Positions 17,003 through 24,601 of a stretch of DNA of 64,000 nucleotides are shown one piece after another (position 1 is the first letter of the stretch; each line of letters begins with the position of its first letter). The notes below the pieces were generated by a model. That model saw nothing but the letters and a program-made list of their open reading frames with translations, was not told the origin of the DNA and made no database searches. This DNA is from Streptomyces sp. Go-475 (GTDB lineage: Bacteria > Actinomycetota > Actinomycetes > Streptomycetales > Streptomycetaceae). The stretch is taken from the NCBI RefSeq assembly GCF_003330845.1, contig NZ_CP026121.1:1302001-1366000 (forward strand). The letters are read 5' to 3'. Both the position numbers and the translations under genes were made by a program.

Positions 17003-17701
17003 ATGCCGCGATGCGAACAAGTCCCCCCAGCCGTGGACACACCGGTCGACGCCGTCATCTCCCGGATGCGCGCCCTCGGTGCGTCCCTGCACCCCCGGGA
17101 CGGGGTGGCGGTCTTCAACCGCGTCTACCTGGCGGTGACACAGGCGGTGGACCGGCACGTCGACACCGGGCGGTTCGCGGACCCGCGGGCCGCGATCACG
17201 CTGGACGTACGGTTCGCCGAGCGGTACCTGGACGCCGTCGAGGCGGCGGCCGGGGACCGGCGCGCACCGGCCTGCTGGCGGCCGTTGTTCCAGCTCCGCC
17301 GCCACCCCGGGGTACGGCCGTTGCAGTTCGCGCTGGCGGGCATCAACGCGCACATCGGGCACGATCTCGCGCTGGCCGTCGTGGACACCTGTCGTACGCT
17401 CGACTGCGCACCCGCCGACCTGGAGGACGAGTTCGACGCGGTGGGTGATCTCCTCGTCTCGCTGGAGGAGCGCATCCGCGAAGATCTGATGCCGGGCCCC
17501 GATCTCCTCCAGATCGCCGACCCGCTGACCCATCTGCTGGGCTCCTGGAGCCTGGAGCGGGCCCGCGACGCGGCGTGGACGGCGGCCCGGGCCCTGTGGG
17601 CCCTGCGCGGACTCCCCGACATCGCCGAGGAGTTCACGGAACACCTGGACACGGCGGTGGGCCTGGCGGGGCGCATGCTGCTCACACCGCTGCGGGGGTG
17701 A
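17003..17701 (+). CDS. DUF5995-family protein of unknown function
   Basis: This 232-residue soluble protein is rich in alpha-helix and has the sequence pattern of the actinobacterial DUF5995 family: VFNRVYLAVTQAVDRHV, DVRFAERYLDAVE, CWRPLFQ, QFALAGINAHIGHDLALAVVDT. The conserved H-I-G-H-D-L and N residues could bind metal, but no reaction is established. It is divergent from the GH6 gene and is followed closely by an uncharacterised membrane protein. The ATG at 17003 lies close to a TAGAGCT -10-like element, so the transcript may be leaderless. Confidence 0.85.
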   Translation: MPRCEQVPPAVDTPVDAVISRMRALGASLHPRDGVAVFNRVYLAVTQAVDRHVDTGRFADPRAAITLDVRFAERYLDAVEAAAGDRRAPACWRPLFQLRRHPGVRPLQFALAGINAHIGHDLALAVVDTCRTLDCAPADLEDEFDAVGDLLVSLEERIREDLMPGPDLLQIADPLTHLLGSWSLERARDAAWTAARALWALRGLPDIAEEFTEHLDTAVGLAGRMLLTPLRG

Positions 17702-17775
17702 TCCAACTCGGTGCCGCGGACGTCGACTTGGGGGCGCGGTCCTGGTGACAGGATCGTTCACTACGCTGTGCGCGC

Positions 17776-18696
17776 ATGGTCGGATTACGCGCGTGGGCGA
17801 CTCGCCGGCGCAGCTCGGTACTCCTGGTCCTCGACGCCCTGGGCGGCGTCTCCTGGGTGGTGCTCGGGCTCCTGCTCGCCCTGGTCTGGGGGAGTTTCGT
17901 CGGGTTCGCCACGCGAAGCTGGCACGAGGACCGGCCCGGTGGTGACGCGATGGCGCCGGCGCCCCCGTACGACGCCTTCGAGGAGATCGAGCAGGCGCGT
18001 CGCAGGCTCTTCGACGCCACCGTCGTGCACACGAACCCGCGAGCCCTGAGGCTGGTGGCGGACGCTCCGCCGCGCCGGTTCCGGGTGGAGGTCCGGGGTG
18101 CCCGGCCCCGGACCGAGCTGGGCGGGACCCACACGGTCGTCAGAGCGGGGACGCAGATCGGCGTGAAGCTGCACTGCACCGGTGCCGCTGTGCGGTGCAC
18201 GCCCCTGTCGTCGGAACGACAGTACGTCCTGACCCGCGAGGACGTCGCCGTCTGGGTGTGGGAGGTGCGGGCCGAGCGTGCGGGGACGTTCGGCATCGCG
18301 CTCACGATCACCTCCTACCTCCGCGACACCGACACGGTGCTGGCGGAGGAGCTGTCTCCGGCCTGGACGGTGCGGGCGGTGGAGCCGCCCGAGGACGACG
18401 GCTGGGTCTCCTGGGCCAGGGACCTGTGGCGGCAGGTGGCCGACGCGATCACCGGCCTGGGCGGACTCGCCGTGTCCCTGAGCGCCATCGCGGCCGTGGC
18501 AGCGATGGTCATCCGCCGCAGGCTTCCGGCCCTCGGCCCCGAGGACGAGGAGGCCGCCGAGTCCGTCCGCGGTGCCGCCCCGGGCTCGCGGCCACGACCG
18601 GCGCCGCGCGTCCGGTCACGCCCGGGACGGGCCGGCGCGGCGCGGAACCTCCGCTACACCAGGCGGATCAGGGCCCGCGCCGGCCCGCGGACATGA
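17776..18696 (+). CDS. Uncharacterised membrane protein with a TTA codon at position 4
   Basis: This 306-residue protein has a hydrophobic segment near the N-terminus (about 14-45), an extracytoplasmic-looking beta-rich domain (about 60-210), a second hydrophobic segment (about 225-250, ITGLGGLAVSLSAIAAVAAMVI) and a highly basic Arg/Pro tail. I do not recognise the family. Codon 4 (17785-17787) is TTA, so expression is expected to depend on bldA. It ends 30 bases from the convergent amine-oxidase gene. The start is inferred from the ATG; upstream there is GTGCGCGC but no strong Shine-Dalgarno. Confidence 0.75.
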   Translation: MVGLRAWATRRRSSVLLVLDALGGVSWVVLGLLLALVWGSFVGFATRSWHEDRPGGDAMAPAPPYDAFEEIEQARRRLFDATVVHTNPRALRLVADAPPRRFRVEVRGARPRTELGGTHTVVRAGTQIGVKLHCTGAAVRCTPLSSERQYVLTREDVAVWVWEVRAERAGTFGIALTITSYLRDTDTVLAEELSPAWTVRAVEPPEDDGWVSWARDLWRQVADAITGLGGLAVSLSAIAAVAAMVIRRRLPALGPEDEEAAESVRGAAPGSRPRPAPRVRSRPGRAGAARNLRYTRRIRARAGPRT

Positions 18697-18726
18697 CGGC
18701 CGAGCCCGTGGAACCCGGCCTCCGGG

Positions 18727-20424
18727 TCAGTCCTCCGGCAGTTCCACGGGCGCGATCTCGTCGTAGACGTCGCCGGGGCCCGGGTTGGTCGGGTCGGTCG
18801 TGCCGCCGAGGTGGTGCATGACACCCCAGACGGCGTTGAGGGCGGTCTGGACCGCGCCCTCGGCCCAGCCGGCCGTCCAGGAGATGTCGTCGCCGGCGAG
18901 GAAGATGCCGCGCTTGTCCTCGGGCAGCCGGTCCTGCATGAAGTGCGTGAACAGGCGCCGCTGGTAGCGGTAGTGGCCGGGCAGGTTGGCCTTGAACGCG
19001 CCCATGAAGTAGGGCTCGTTCTCCCAGGAGACGGTGACCGGGTTGCCGATGATGTGCTTGCGGATGTCGACCTTGGGATAGATCTCGCCGAGCGACTTCA
19101 GCATGACCTCCATCCGCTCGTTCGCGGACAGCGGCAGCCACTTCAGGCTGTCGTCGCACCAGGTGTAGGACAGGCAGATCACGGCGGGCTTGTCCGGGCC
19201 GTCGTCGAGCAGGTACGTGCCGCGCGTCATGCGGTCGGTGAGCGTCATCGACATGACGTCCCGGCCGGTCTCCTCGTCCTTGTCGAGCCAGAACGGGCGG
19301 TCGACAGGAACGAACAGCTTCGAGGACTCCATGTAGTGGGTGCGCTCGATGGCCGTCCAGTGGTCGATCGGGAAGAGCGAGTCGTCGCAGTCGATCTTCG
19401 ACAGCAGCATCCAGGACTGGGCGGTGAAGATCGCCGCCCGGTAGGTGCGGATGTCGCCGCGGGCGTCGGTCACCGTGATGCGGTTGCCGGCCGTGCGGTG
19501 CAGCCGGGTCACCGCCGGGCGGGGCTCGCGGCCCTCGTGCAGGCTCGCCAGCGAGGTCCCCTGGGCCCAGTGGACGATCTTCTGCGGCTCGCGCTCCCAC
19601 AGGCGCAGAGGCAACTGCTGGGAGCCGCCGACGATGCCGCGGTGGTGGTCGTCGGCCTCGGTGTAGACGACGCGGAGGATCTCCAGGATGGAGTTGGGGA
19701 AGTCGGTGTCCCAGCCGCCGGTGCCGAAGCCGACCTGGCCGAAGATCTCGCGGTGCCGGAAGGACTTGAACGCCTCGGAGTCGCAGAGGAAGCCGTAGAA
19801 GGTCTGGTTGTCGAGCTTCTCGACGAGCCGGGACCAGATCTCGCGGATGCGCGGGACGTCCCGCTCGCGCAGGGCGCGGTTCATGTCGGAGAAGTCGGCG
19901 CCCTCCTCCAGGCACCGGCCCCAGGCCTCGGCGACGTCCCGGTAGACCTGCGGCAGGTCGTCGATGGTCTCGGCGTAGTGGGACTCGCCCTTGAGGTCGA
20001 CGACGGTCGACGGGGTGGCCTCGGCCAGCGGGTTGGGGAACGGCCGGGTCCGCAGGCCGACGAGGTCGATGTAGTGCTGCAGGGCCGTGGAGGACGGCGG
20101 GAAGCGCATCGCGCCCATCTCGGCGGTGAGGGAGTCGTCGCAGCCCTCGAAGCCGACGGTGCGCAGCCGCCCGCCGATCTGGTCGGCCTCGTAGACGACG
20201 GGCTTGAGGCCCATCTTCATCAGCTCGTACGCGGCGACGATGCCGGACAGGCCGCCGCCGATGACCGCGACCTCCGTGCCGTGCTCGGTCGCCGGTATCT
20301 GCCCCAGGCCCGCCGGGTGGGCGAGGAAGTCGTCGTACGCGTACGGGAAGTCCGGGCCGAACATGGTGATCGGCGGCTGCTGCGCGTCTGCGTGCTCGAC
20401 GGCGTTGGGCACGGTGGACGTCAT
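18727..20424 (-). CDS. FAD amine oxidase, lysine 2-monooxygenase-like
   Basis: This 565-residue flavin monoamine oxidase has a Rossmann FAD motif (EVAVIGGGLSG, residues 51-61) and the C-terminal FAD-binding stretch GIFLAGDDISWTAGWAEGAVQTALNAVWG. Long blocks match what I recall of Pseudomonas DavB, L-lysine 2-monooxygenase: ITMFGPDFPYAYDDFLAHPA, HREIFGQVGFGTGGWDTDF, GTYLLDDGPDKPAVICLSY. That enzyme converts lysine to 5-aminovaleramide + CO2. The next gene upstream encodes an amidase that would complete the step. Substrate is inferred; tryptophan or other amino acids remain possible. ATG 20422-20424 follows AAGGAG. Confidence 0.9.
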   Translation of the reverse strand: MTSTVPNAVEHADAQQPPITMFGPDFPYAYDDFLAHPAGLGQIPATEHGTEVAVIGGGLSGIVAAYELMKMGLKPVVYEADQIGGRLRTVGFEGCDDSLTAEMGAMRFPPSSTALQHYIDLVGLRTRPFPNPLAEATPSTVVDLKGESHYAETIDDLPQVYRDVAEAWGRCLEEGADFSDMNRALRERDVPRIREIWSRLVEKLDNQTFYGFLCDSEAFKSFRHREIFGQVGFGTGGWDTDFPNSILEILRVVYTEADDHHRGIVGGSQQLPLRLWEREPQKIVHWAQGTSLASLHEGREPRPAVTRLHRTAGNRITVTDARGDIRTYRAAIFTAQSWMLLSKIDCDDSLFPIDHWTAIERTHYMESSKLFVPVDRPFWLDKDEETGRDVMSMTLTDRMTRGTYLLDDGPDKPAVICLSYTWCDDSLKWLPLSANERMEVMLKSLGEIYPKVDIRKHIIGNPVTVSWENEPYFMGAFKANLPGHYRYQRRLFTHFMQDRLPEDKRGIFLAGDDISWTAGWAEGAVQTALNAVWGVMHHLGGTTDPTNPGPGDVYDEIAPVELPED

Positions 20425-20472
20425 GGGGGTACGGACTCCTTGCACAGAGGTGAACAGGCGGGTGTGGGGGTG

Positions 20473-21261
20473 TCAGACGAGCGACCCGTACAGGCCGGGG
20501 CGCCGGTCCCGCAGATAGGGGTTGTTCTCGCGCGACGCGGCGAGGAAGGCCGGGTCGACGTCGGCCAGGACGAGGTCCTCGCCCCGCCCGGCCCGGGTCC
20601 GGGCGACACCGTCGGGACCGGCCAGCGTGGACAGGCCCACGAACTCGAACTCGCCCTCCCGGCCGACCCGGTTGACGTACGCGACGTACAGCTGGTTCTC
20701 GAAGGCCCGCACCGGGATCATCGACTCGGCGACGAACTGGAACGGGTGCATCTGCGCGGTCGGGACGACCAGCAGGTCGGTGCCGGCCAGGGCGTGGGCG
20801 CGGACGTTCTCCGGGAACTCCACGTCGTAGCAGATGAGGATCCCGACGCGCAGACCGTCGATCTCGGCCTGCACGACCTGCTGCTCGCCGGGCGTGAAGT
20901 GGTCGCGTTCGAAGCAGCCGAAGAGGTGGGTCTTGCGGTAGTTCGCCAGCCGGGTGCCGTCGGCGGAGATCAGCTGGGCGGAGTTGAACACCGTCTCGCC
21001 GTCCCGCTCGGGGTAGCCGTAGGCGATCGCCAGGCCGTGGCGCGTCGCGATCTCGGCGATCGCGTCCGCGCAGTCGCCGTCGGCGGGCTCGGCGAGCCGG
21101 GCGATGTCGTCGCCGATCGCGTACCCGGTCAGGAACATTTCCGGCGTGCTCAGCAGCCCCGCGCCCGCGGCGGCGGCCCGGCCCGCGGCCTCGTCGAGGA
21201 CCTTGAGGTTCTCGACGGTGGAGCCGGGGCGGCCGGAGCTCTGGAGCAGGGCGGTGCGCAT
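20473..21261 (-). CDS. Nitrilase-superfamily amidase, 5-aminovaleramide amidohydrolase-like
   Basis: This 262-residue carbon-nitrogen hydrolase has the Glu-Lys-Cys triad at E41 (STPEMFLTGY), K110 (NYRKTHLFG) and C144 (LICYDVEFPEN). The blocks around the triad are like Pseudomonas DavA, which hydrolyses 5-aminovaleramide to 5-aminovalerate and ammonia. It is the first gene of a two-gene operon with the lysine-monooxygenase-like oxidase 48 bases downstream, a pairing that matches davBA. GAGGAAC precedes the ATG by 7 bases. Confidence 0.9.
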   Translation of the reverse strand: MRTALLQSSGRPGSTVENLKVLDEAAGRAAAAGAGLLSTPEMFLTGYAIGDDIARLAEPADGDCADAIAEIATRHGLAIAYGYPERDGETVFNSAQLISADGTRLANYRKTHLFGCFERDHFTPGEQQVVQAEIDGLRVGILICYDVEFPENVRAHALAGTDLLVVPTAQMHPFQFVAESMIPVRAFENQLYVAYVNRVGREGEFEFVGLSTLAGPDGVARTRAGRGEDLVLADVDPAFLAASRENNPYLRDRRPGLYGSLV

Positions 21262-21591
21262 GCGTGTTCCTCACCGGTACGCGGAGGGTTTCAGGGGGCC
21301 GGATAGACGGTACGGTCGGCGGCTTCGACCGGACAAGGAGCAGCCGTTGCGCGTCCGTGAGCGGATCATTGCGTTCGTCGGGCGGTCGGCGGCGATTCGT
21401 TGCGGGTACGGTCCGGTGCTCCCCCGGGTGCAGGCGGAGGTCCGGTACTCCCCCAGGGGCAGGCGGAGCGGTGTTGTCCCCGCCGGGCGGCGGAGGCGGG
21501 GTCCCGTCTGCGGTGCGATGTGGCCGGGGGGCCGGTGCCGGGAGAGTGGTGAGCGTTCGGAACACAGCGATCACCTGCGGAAAGGACCGCC
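21262..21591. other. 330-base intergenic region with a 29-bp tandem duplication
   Basis: This is the divergent promoter region of the amidase gene and the small secreted-protein gene. It contains an exact tandem pair of 29-bp units (21411-21439 and 21440-21468) that differ at three positions; each has the form gtccggt-ctccccc-g-caggcggag. No gene or RNA was seen. Confidence 0.6.
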
Positions 21592-22206
21592 ATGAACCGC
21601 CGTACGAAGACCGCCGTGCTCGGTGCCGCGTTACTGCTCTGCGCCACCGCCGCGGCTGGAGCGGCCACCGCCTCCGCCCCCGAGGAGGGGCAGCGCGAGG
21701 CCACCGCATCCGCGCCCGGCGGAGGACAGCGCGAGGCCGGCGCCAGCGCTCCCGGTGGAGGGCAGCGCGAGGCCGCCGCCCTCACCGGGAAGGCCAAGCT
21801 GTACCGATCGGCCGGGGACGACATCACCTTCTCCTTCGACGCGCACCTGGCGCCCGAGCACCGGCTCGACCCGATGAAGGCCACCGGCACCTTCGAGTGG
21901 AGCCACTACCTGAACGGCAAGGGCGCCCGGGCGAAGGCGAAGGTCGACTGCCTGGTCACCGGCGGCAAGGTGGCCGTCGTCTCCGGTGTCATCACCTCCT
22001 CCGACCTGCCCGGCGCGAAGGGCAAGCGCGTCGGGATCACCGTGCAGGACCTCGGCCGAAGCGACCGGCTCGGCTACAGCTGGGCCACGACCGGCACCCC
22101 GGTCGCCACGAAGGACCTGCCCAAGTGCGTCAGCTCGGCGCCCTTCGAGAAGGTCGAGAAGGGCACCGGCGACTTCTCGGTCACTCCCTGGCAGCCCCCG
22201 CTCTAG
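21592..22206 (+). CDS. Small secreted protein with three ASAPGGGQREA repeats and a TTA codon
   Basis: This 204-residue protein has a Sec-type signal (MNRRTKTAVLGAALLLCATAAAG) and three tandem 12-residue repeats of the form TASAPGGGQREA (about 27-63). A beta-rich domain with two Cys residues follows (VDCLVTGGKVAVVSG; LPKCVSS), probably one disulphide. I do not recognise a family for the C-terminal domain. Codon 14 (21631-21633) in the signal peptide is TTA, so bldA dependence is likely. GGAAAGG precedes the ATG. The last 26 bases overlap the end of the convergent MFS gene. Confidence 0.85.
   Translation: MNRRTKTAVLGAALLLCATAAAGAATASAPEEGQREATASAPGGGQREAGASAPGGGQREAAALTGKAKLYRSAGDDITFSFDAHLAPEHRLDPMKATGTFEWSHYLNGKGARAKAKVDCLVTGGKVAVVSGVITSSDLPGAKGKRVGITVQDLGRSDRLGYSWATTGTPVATKDLPKCVSSAPFEKVEKGTGDFSVTPWQPPL
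21676..21780 (+). repeat. Three imperfect 36-bp in-frame coding repeats
   Basis: These encode the A/T/G-A-S-A-P-x-x-G-Q-R-E-A units of the secreted protein. Unit 1 carries E-E where units 2 and 3 carry G-G. The reading frame is kept throughout, so copy number can change without frameshift. Confidence 0.75.
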
Positions 22207-23377
22207 CGGGCACGGGCGCGGCCACCAGCAGGGCGGTCACCAGGTACGGCACCGCGCACCACGCGAAGGCGGTGCCGTGCCCCGTCGCCGTGCCGAGCAC
22301 CGCGTAGCCGCCGTACACGGCGATGGTGGCCAGCTCGGTGCCCAGCCCGGCGACCGAGGTGAGGGTGGCCCGGCCCGTGTCGTCGATGCGCCGCTGGAGC
22401 CGTACGTCGGCCAGCACGGTCGCCGCCTGGAACCCGCCGAAGGCGACCGCCACCAGGGCGATGCCGCCCGGGGTGCCCGCGCCGGCACCCAGGGCCAGGG
22501 CGACGGCCGCGCCCGCGAGCAGCACCGCGAGGCCCCGCGGGCCCAGGCGTTCTCCCGCCCCGGCCAGCAGGCCCCCGGCCGTGGCGCCCGCCCAGATCAG
22601 CAGGAGCAGGTAGGGCACCAGCGCGTCGGACACGCCGGTGTCCCGCGCCAGCAACGGCGTGTACTCGTCCAGGGCGCCCCACACGGCGGTGACGGCCGGG
22701 ACGAGCAGCAGCGCGCCGCGTACGGACCGGTCGGACCGGGCCACGGCGAGCCCGGCCTTCAGGGTCGCGGTCCAGCCGTCGTGCCCGGCCGTCGGGGTCC
22801 GGTGCTCCGGGAAGCGGGTCGCCGTCGCCGCGCCCAGCAGGCACACCAGCACGCTCACGGCACCGACGGCGGTGTGGCCGCCGTGGGCGAGCACCGGCCC
22901 GGCCAGGGCCGTCGCCGCCATGGTGGCGACCAGGCCGGCCGCGCGGGCCCGGCCCATGACGTGGGCGTACCGTCCGGCCGCGCCGAGCCGGTCCAGTTCG
23001 TCGTAGACCAGCGCCTCGCGCGCGCCGGAGGTCAGGGCGCCGCCGGCGCCCCACAGCACGAAGCCGAGGGCGAAGGCGCCGTACGACGGCAGGAGCGTCC
23101 ACAGCGCGAACCCGGCGGCGGTGAGCAGCGGGCCCAGGCAGAGCAGCAGCCGGCGGGAGGAGGCGTCGGCCCAGGCGCCGGAGGGGACCTCCAGCACCAC
23201 GCCGGTGACCGACCACAGGGCGAACAGGGAGGAGATCTGCCAGACCGACAGACCGGTGTCGGCGAACAGCAGCGCGTACACCGGGTAGAGCAGGACGAAG
23301 TCTTCGAGGAACGCGTAGCCGTACAGCGTGCTCGTCAGCCGGCGGACACCGGTCGCGGGCACGGGTGAGAGAGTCAT
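22181..23377 (-). CDS. MFS transporter (drug-efflux-like)
   Basis: This 398-residue major facilitator has about 12 helices. The loop 2-3 motif is EVPSGAWADASSRRLLL, and GGALTSGAREALVYDELDRLGAAGRY resembles the MFS subgroup with an SGAxEALxYDxL motif. The substrate is unknown. ATG 23375-23377 follows GGGAAGG. It converges with the small secreted-protein gene and overlaps its stop region by 26 bases. Confidence 0.9.
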   Translation of the reverse strand: MTLSPVPATGVRRLTSTLYGYAFLEDFVLLYPVYALLFADTGLSVWQISSLFALWSVTGVVLEVPSGAWADASSRRLLLCLGPLLTAAGFALWTLLPSYGAFALGFVLWGAGGALTSGAREALVYDELDRLGAAGRYAHVMGRARAAGLVATMAATALAGPVLAHGGHTAVGAVSVLVCLLGAATATRFPEHRTPTAGHDGWTATLKAGLAVARSDRSVRGALLLVPAVTAVWGALDEYTPLLARDTGVSDALVPYLLLLIWAGATAGGLLAGAGERLGPRGLAVLLAGAAVALALGAGAGTPGGIALVAVAFGGFQAATVLADVRLQRRIDDTGRATLTSVAGLGTELATIAVYGGYAVLGTATGHGTAFAWCAVPYLVTALLVAAPVPARAGAARE

Positions 23378-23674
23378 GAGGCCTTCCCGAGGGGGCGGTT
23401 CGGACACCGGACGCGCGGGACGTACGGCGGCCGAGGCGGTCCTCGGGAGGCGCGGCGGGTGGATCAATGTCGCCAGGTCATGGCACCGATGGTAGGCGGG
23501 CCGGCGCCGTAGGCCCAGCGGGAATTCCTCCGGGGCCGTCCTCCCCCGGGAGGAGGCGGGCGGCGGGCGTCTCCGCCGAGCGGCGAGGGAGGTCCGCTCG
23601 CCGGACGAGGACCGCGGACTGCCCGGCGCGCGAGACTGCGGGAGGAAGCCGTACCCGCCGGTGAGGGGATCTCC

Positions 23675-24142
23675 ATGGACGCCGTCGCAGCACTGTCCCT
23701 GCCGTACGTCGACGAGCACACGACGGTGGTCGCGGCGGACGCCGGTGTCGTGTGGGGGCGCCTCGGGGAGGTGCTGGACCGCTGGTTCGGGGGCGGCCGG
23801 GCCGCCGGGTACGCACGCCTGGTCGGCTGCCCCGACCGCGGGTCCTCCGGGCCGCGCCCCCTGGCCGTGGGCTCGACGATCCCCGGGTTCCGGGTGGCTT
23901 CCGCTGTGCCGCACGCGGAGCTGGTCCTGATCGGACGCCACCACTTCTCGACGTACGCCCTGCTCTTCCACCTCGACGCGGCCGGCCCCGGACGCACCCG
24001 GCTGCGCGCCGAGACCCGGGCGAGGTTCCCGGGCCCGGCCGGGTGTCTCTACCGGCAGCTCGTCCTGGCCACGGGCGGCCACGCGCTCGGCGTACGACGC
24101 CTGCTGGCGGCGGTCCGCGGGCCTGCCCCTCGGCGCTCCTAG
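23675..24142 (+). CDS. Small protein, possibly SRPBCC/START-like fold
   Basis: This 155-residue soluble protein starts with PYVDEHTTVVAADAGVVWGRLGEVLDRWF and continues with alternating strands (GFRVASAVPHAELVLIGRHHFSTYALLFHLD, RTRLRAETRARF) and a long C-terminal helix. The order helix-strands-long helix and the typical vVaADAxVVW start suggest the SRPBCC (polyketide cyclase-like) superfamily. This is a weak, pattern-level guess. It is divergent from the MFS gene by 297 bases, and its stop overlaps the convergent Lrp gene by 4 bases. Confidence 0.72.
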   Translation: MDAVAALSLPYVDEHTTVVAADAGVVWGRLGEVLDRWFGGGRAAGYARLVGCPDRGSSGPRPLAVGSTIPGFRVASAVPHAELVLIGRHHFSTYALLFHLDAAGPGRTRLRAETRARFPGPAGCLYRQLVLATGGHALGVRRLLAAVRGPAPRRS

Positions 24143-24591
24143 GCCGGCGACCCCGACGAGAAGCGCCGCAGCAGTGGCGAGAGCACCAGCACGGACTTGG
24201 TCCGCTCGACGAACGGCTCCCCGGCGATCCGCTCCAGGACCCGTTCGAAGTGCCGCATGTCGGAGGCGAAGACCTGGGCGATCGCGTCCGCGTCCCCGGT
24301 GACGGTGGACGCGGCCACGACCTCCTGGTAGCGCTCCAGGCCTCGCTGGATGGTCTCCGGGGAGGTGTTGCCGCGGCAGTAGATCTCGACGAACCCCTCG
24401 GTCTCCCAGCCGAGGGCGCCCGGGTCCACGCGCACGGTGAAGCCGGTGATGGCTCCGGTGGCCCGCAGCCGGTCCACGCGCCGTTTGACGGCGGGCGCGG
24501 ACAGGCCGACGAGGTGGCCGATGTCGGCGTAGGAGCGGCGGGCGTCCTCGGCGAGGGCGTGCACGATGCGTTCGTCGAGATCGTTCAGCAC
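24139..24591 (-). CDS. Lrp/AsnC-family transcriptional regulator
   Basis: This 150-residue protein has an N-terminal helix-turn-helix (LNDLDERIVHALAEDARRSYADIGHLVGLSAPAVKRRVDRLRATGAITGF, residues 2-51) and a C-terminal RAM/ACT effector domain (about 65-140, with VTGDADAIAQVFASDMRHFE). The family senses amino acids and forms octamers on repeated sites. It lies 10 bases downstream of the amino-acid permease, in the same direction, so it is probably co-transcribed with it and autoregulated. The GTG start (24589-24591) gives the normal family N-terminus. Confidence 0.93.
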   Translation of the reverse strand: MLNDLDERIVHALAEDARRSYADIGHLVGLSAPAVKRRVDRLRATGAITGFTVRVDPGALGWETEGFVEIYCRGNTSPETIQRGLERYQEVVAASTVTGDADAIAQVFASDMRHFERVLERIAGEPFVERTKSVLVLSPLLRRFSSGSPA

Positions 24592-24601
24592 TGTGGGTCG
24601 A

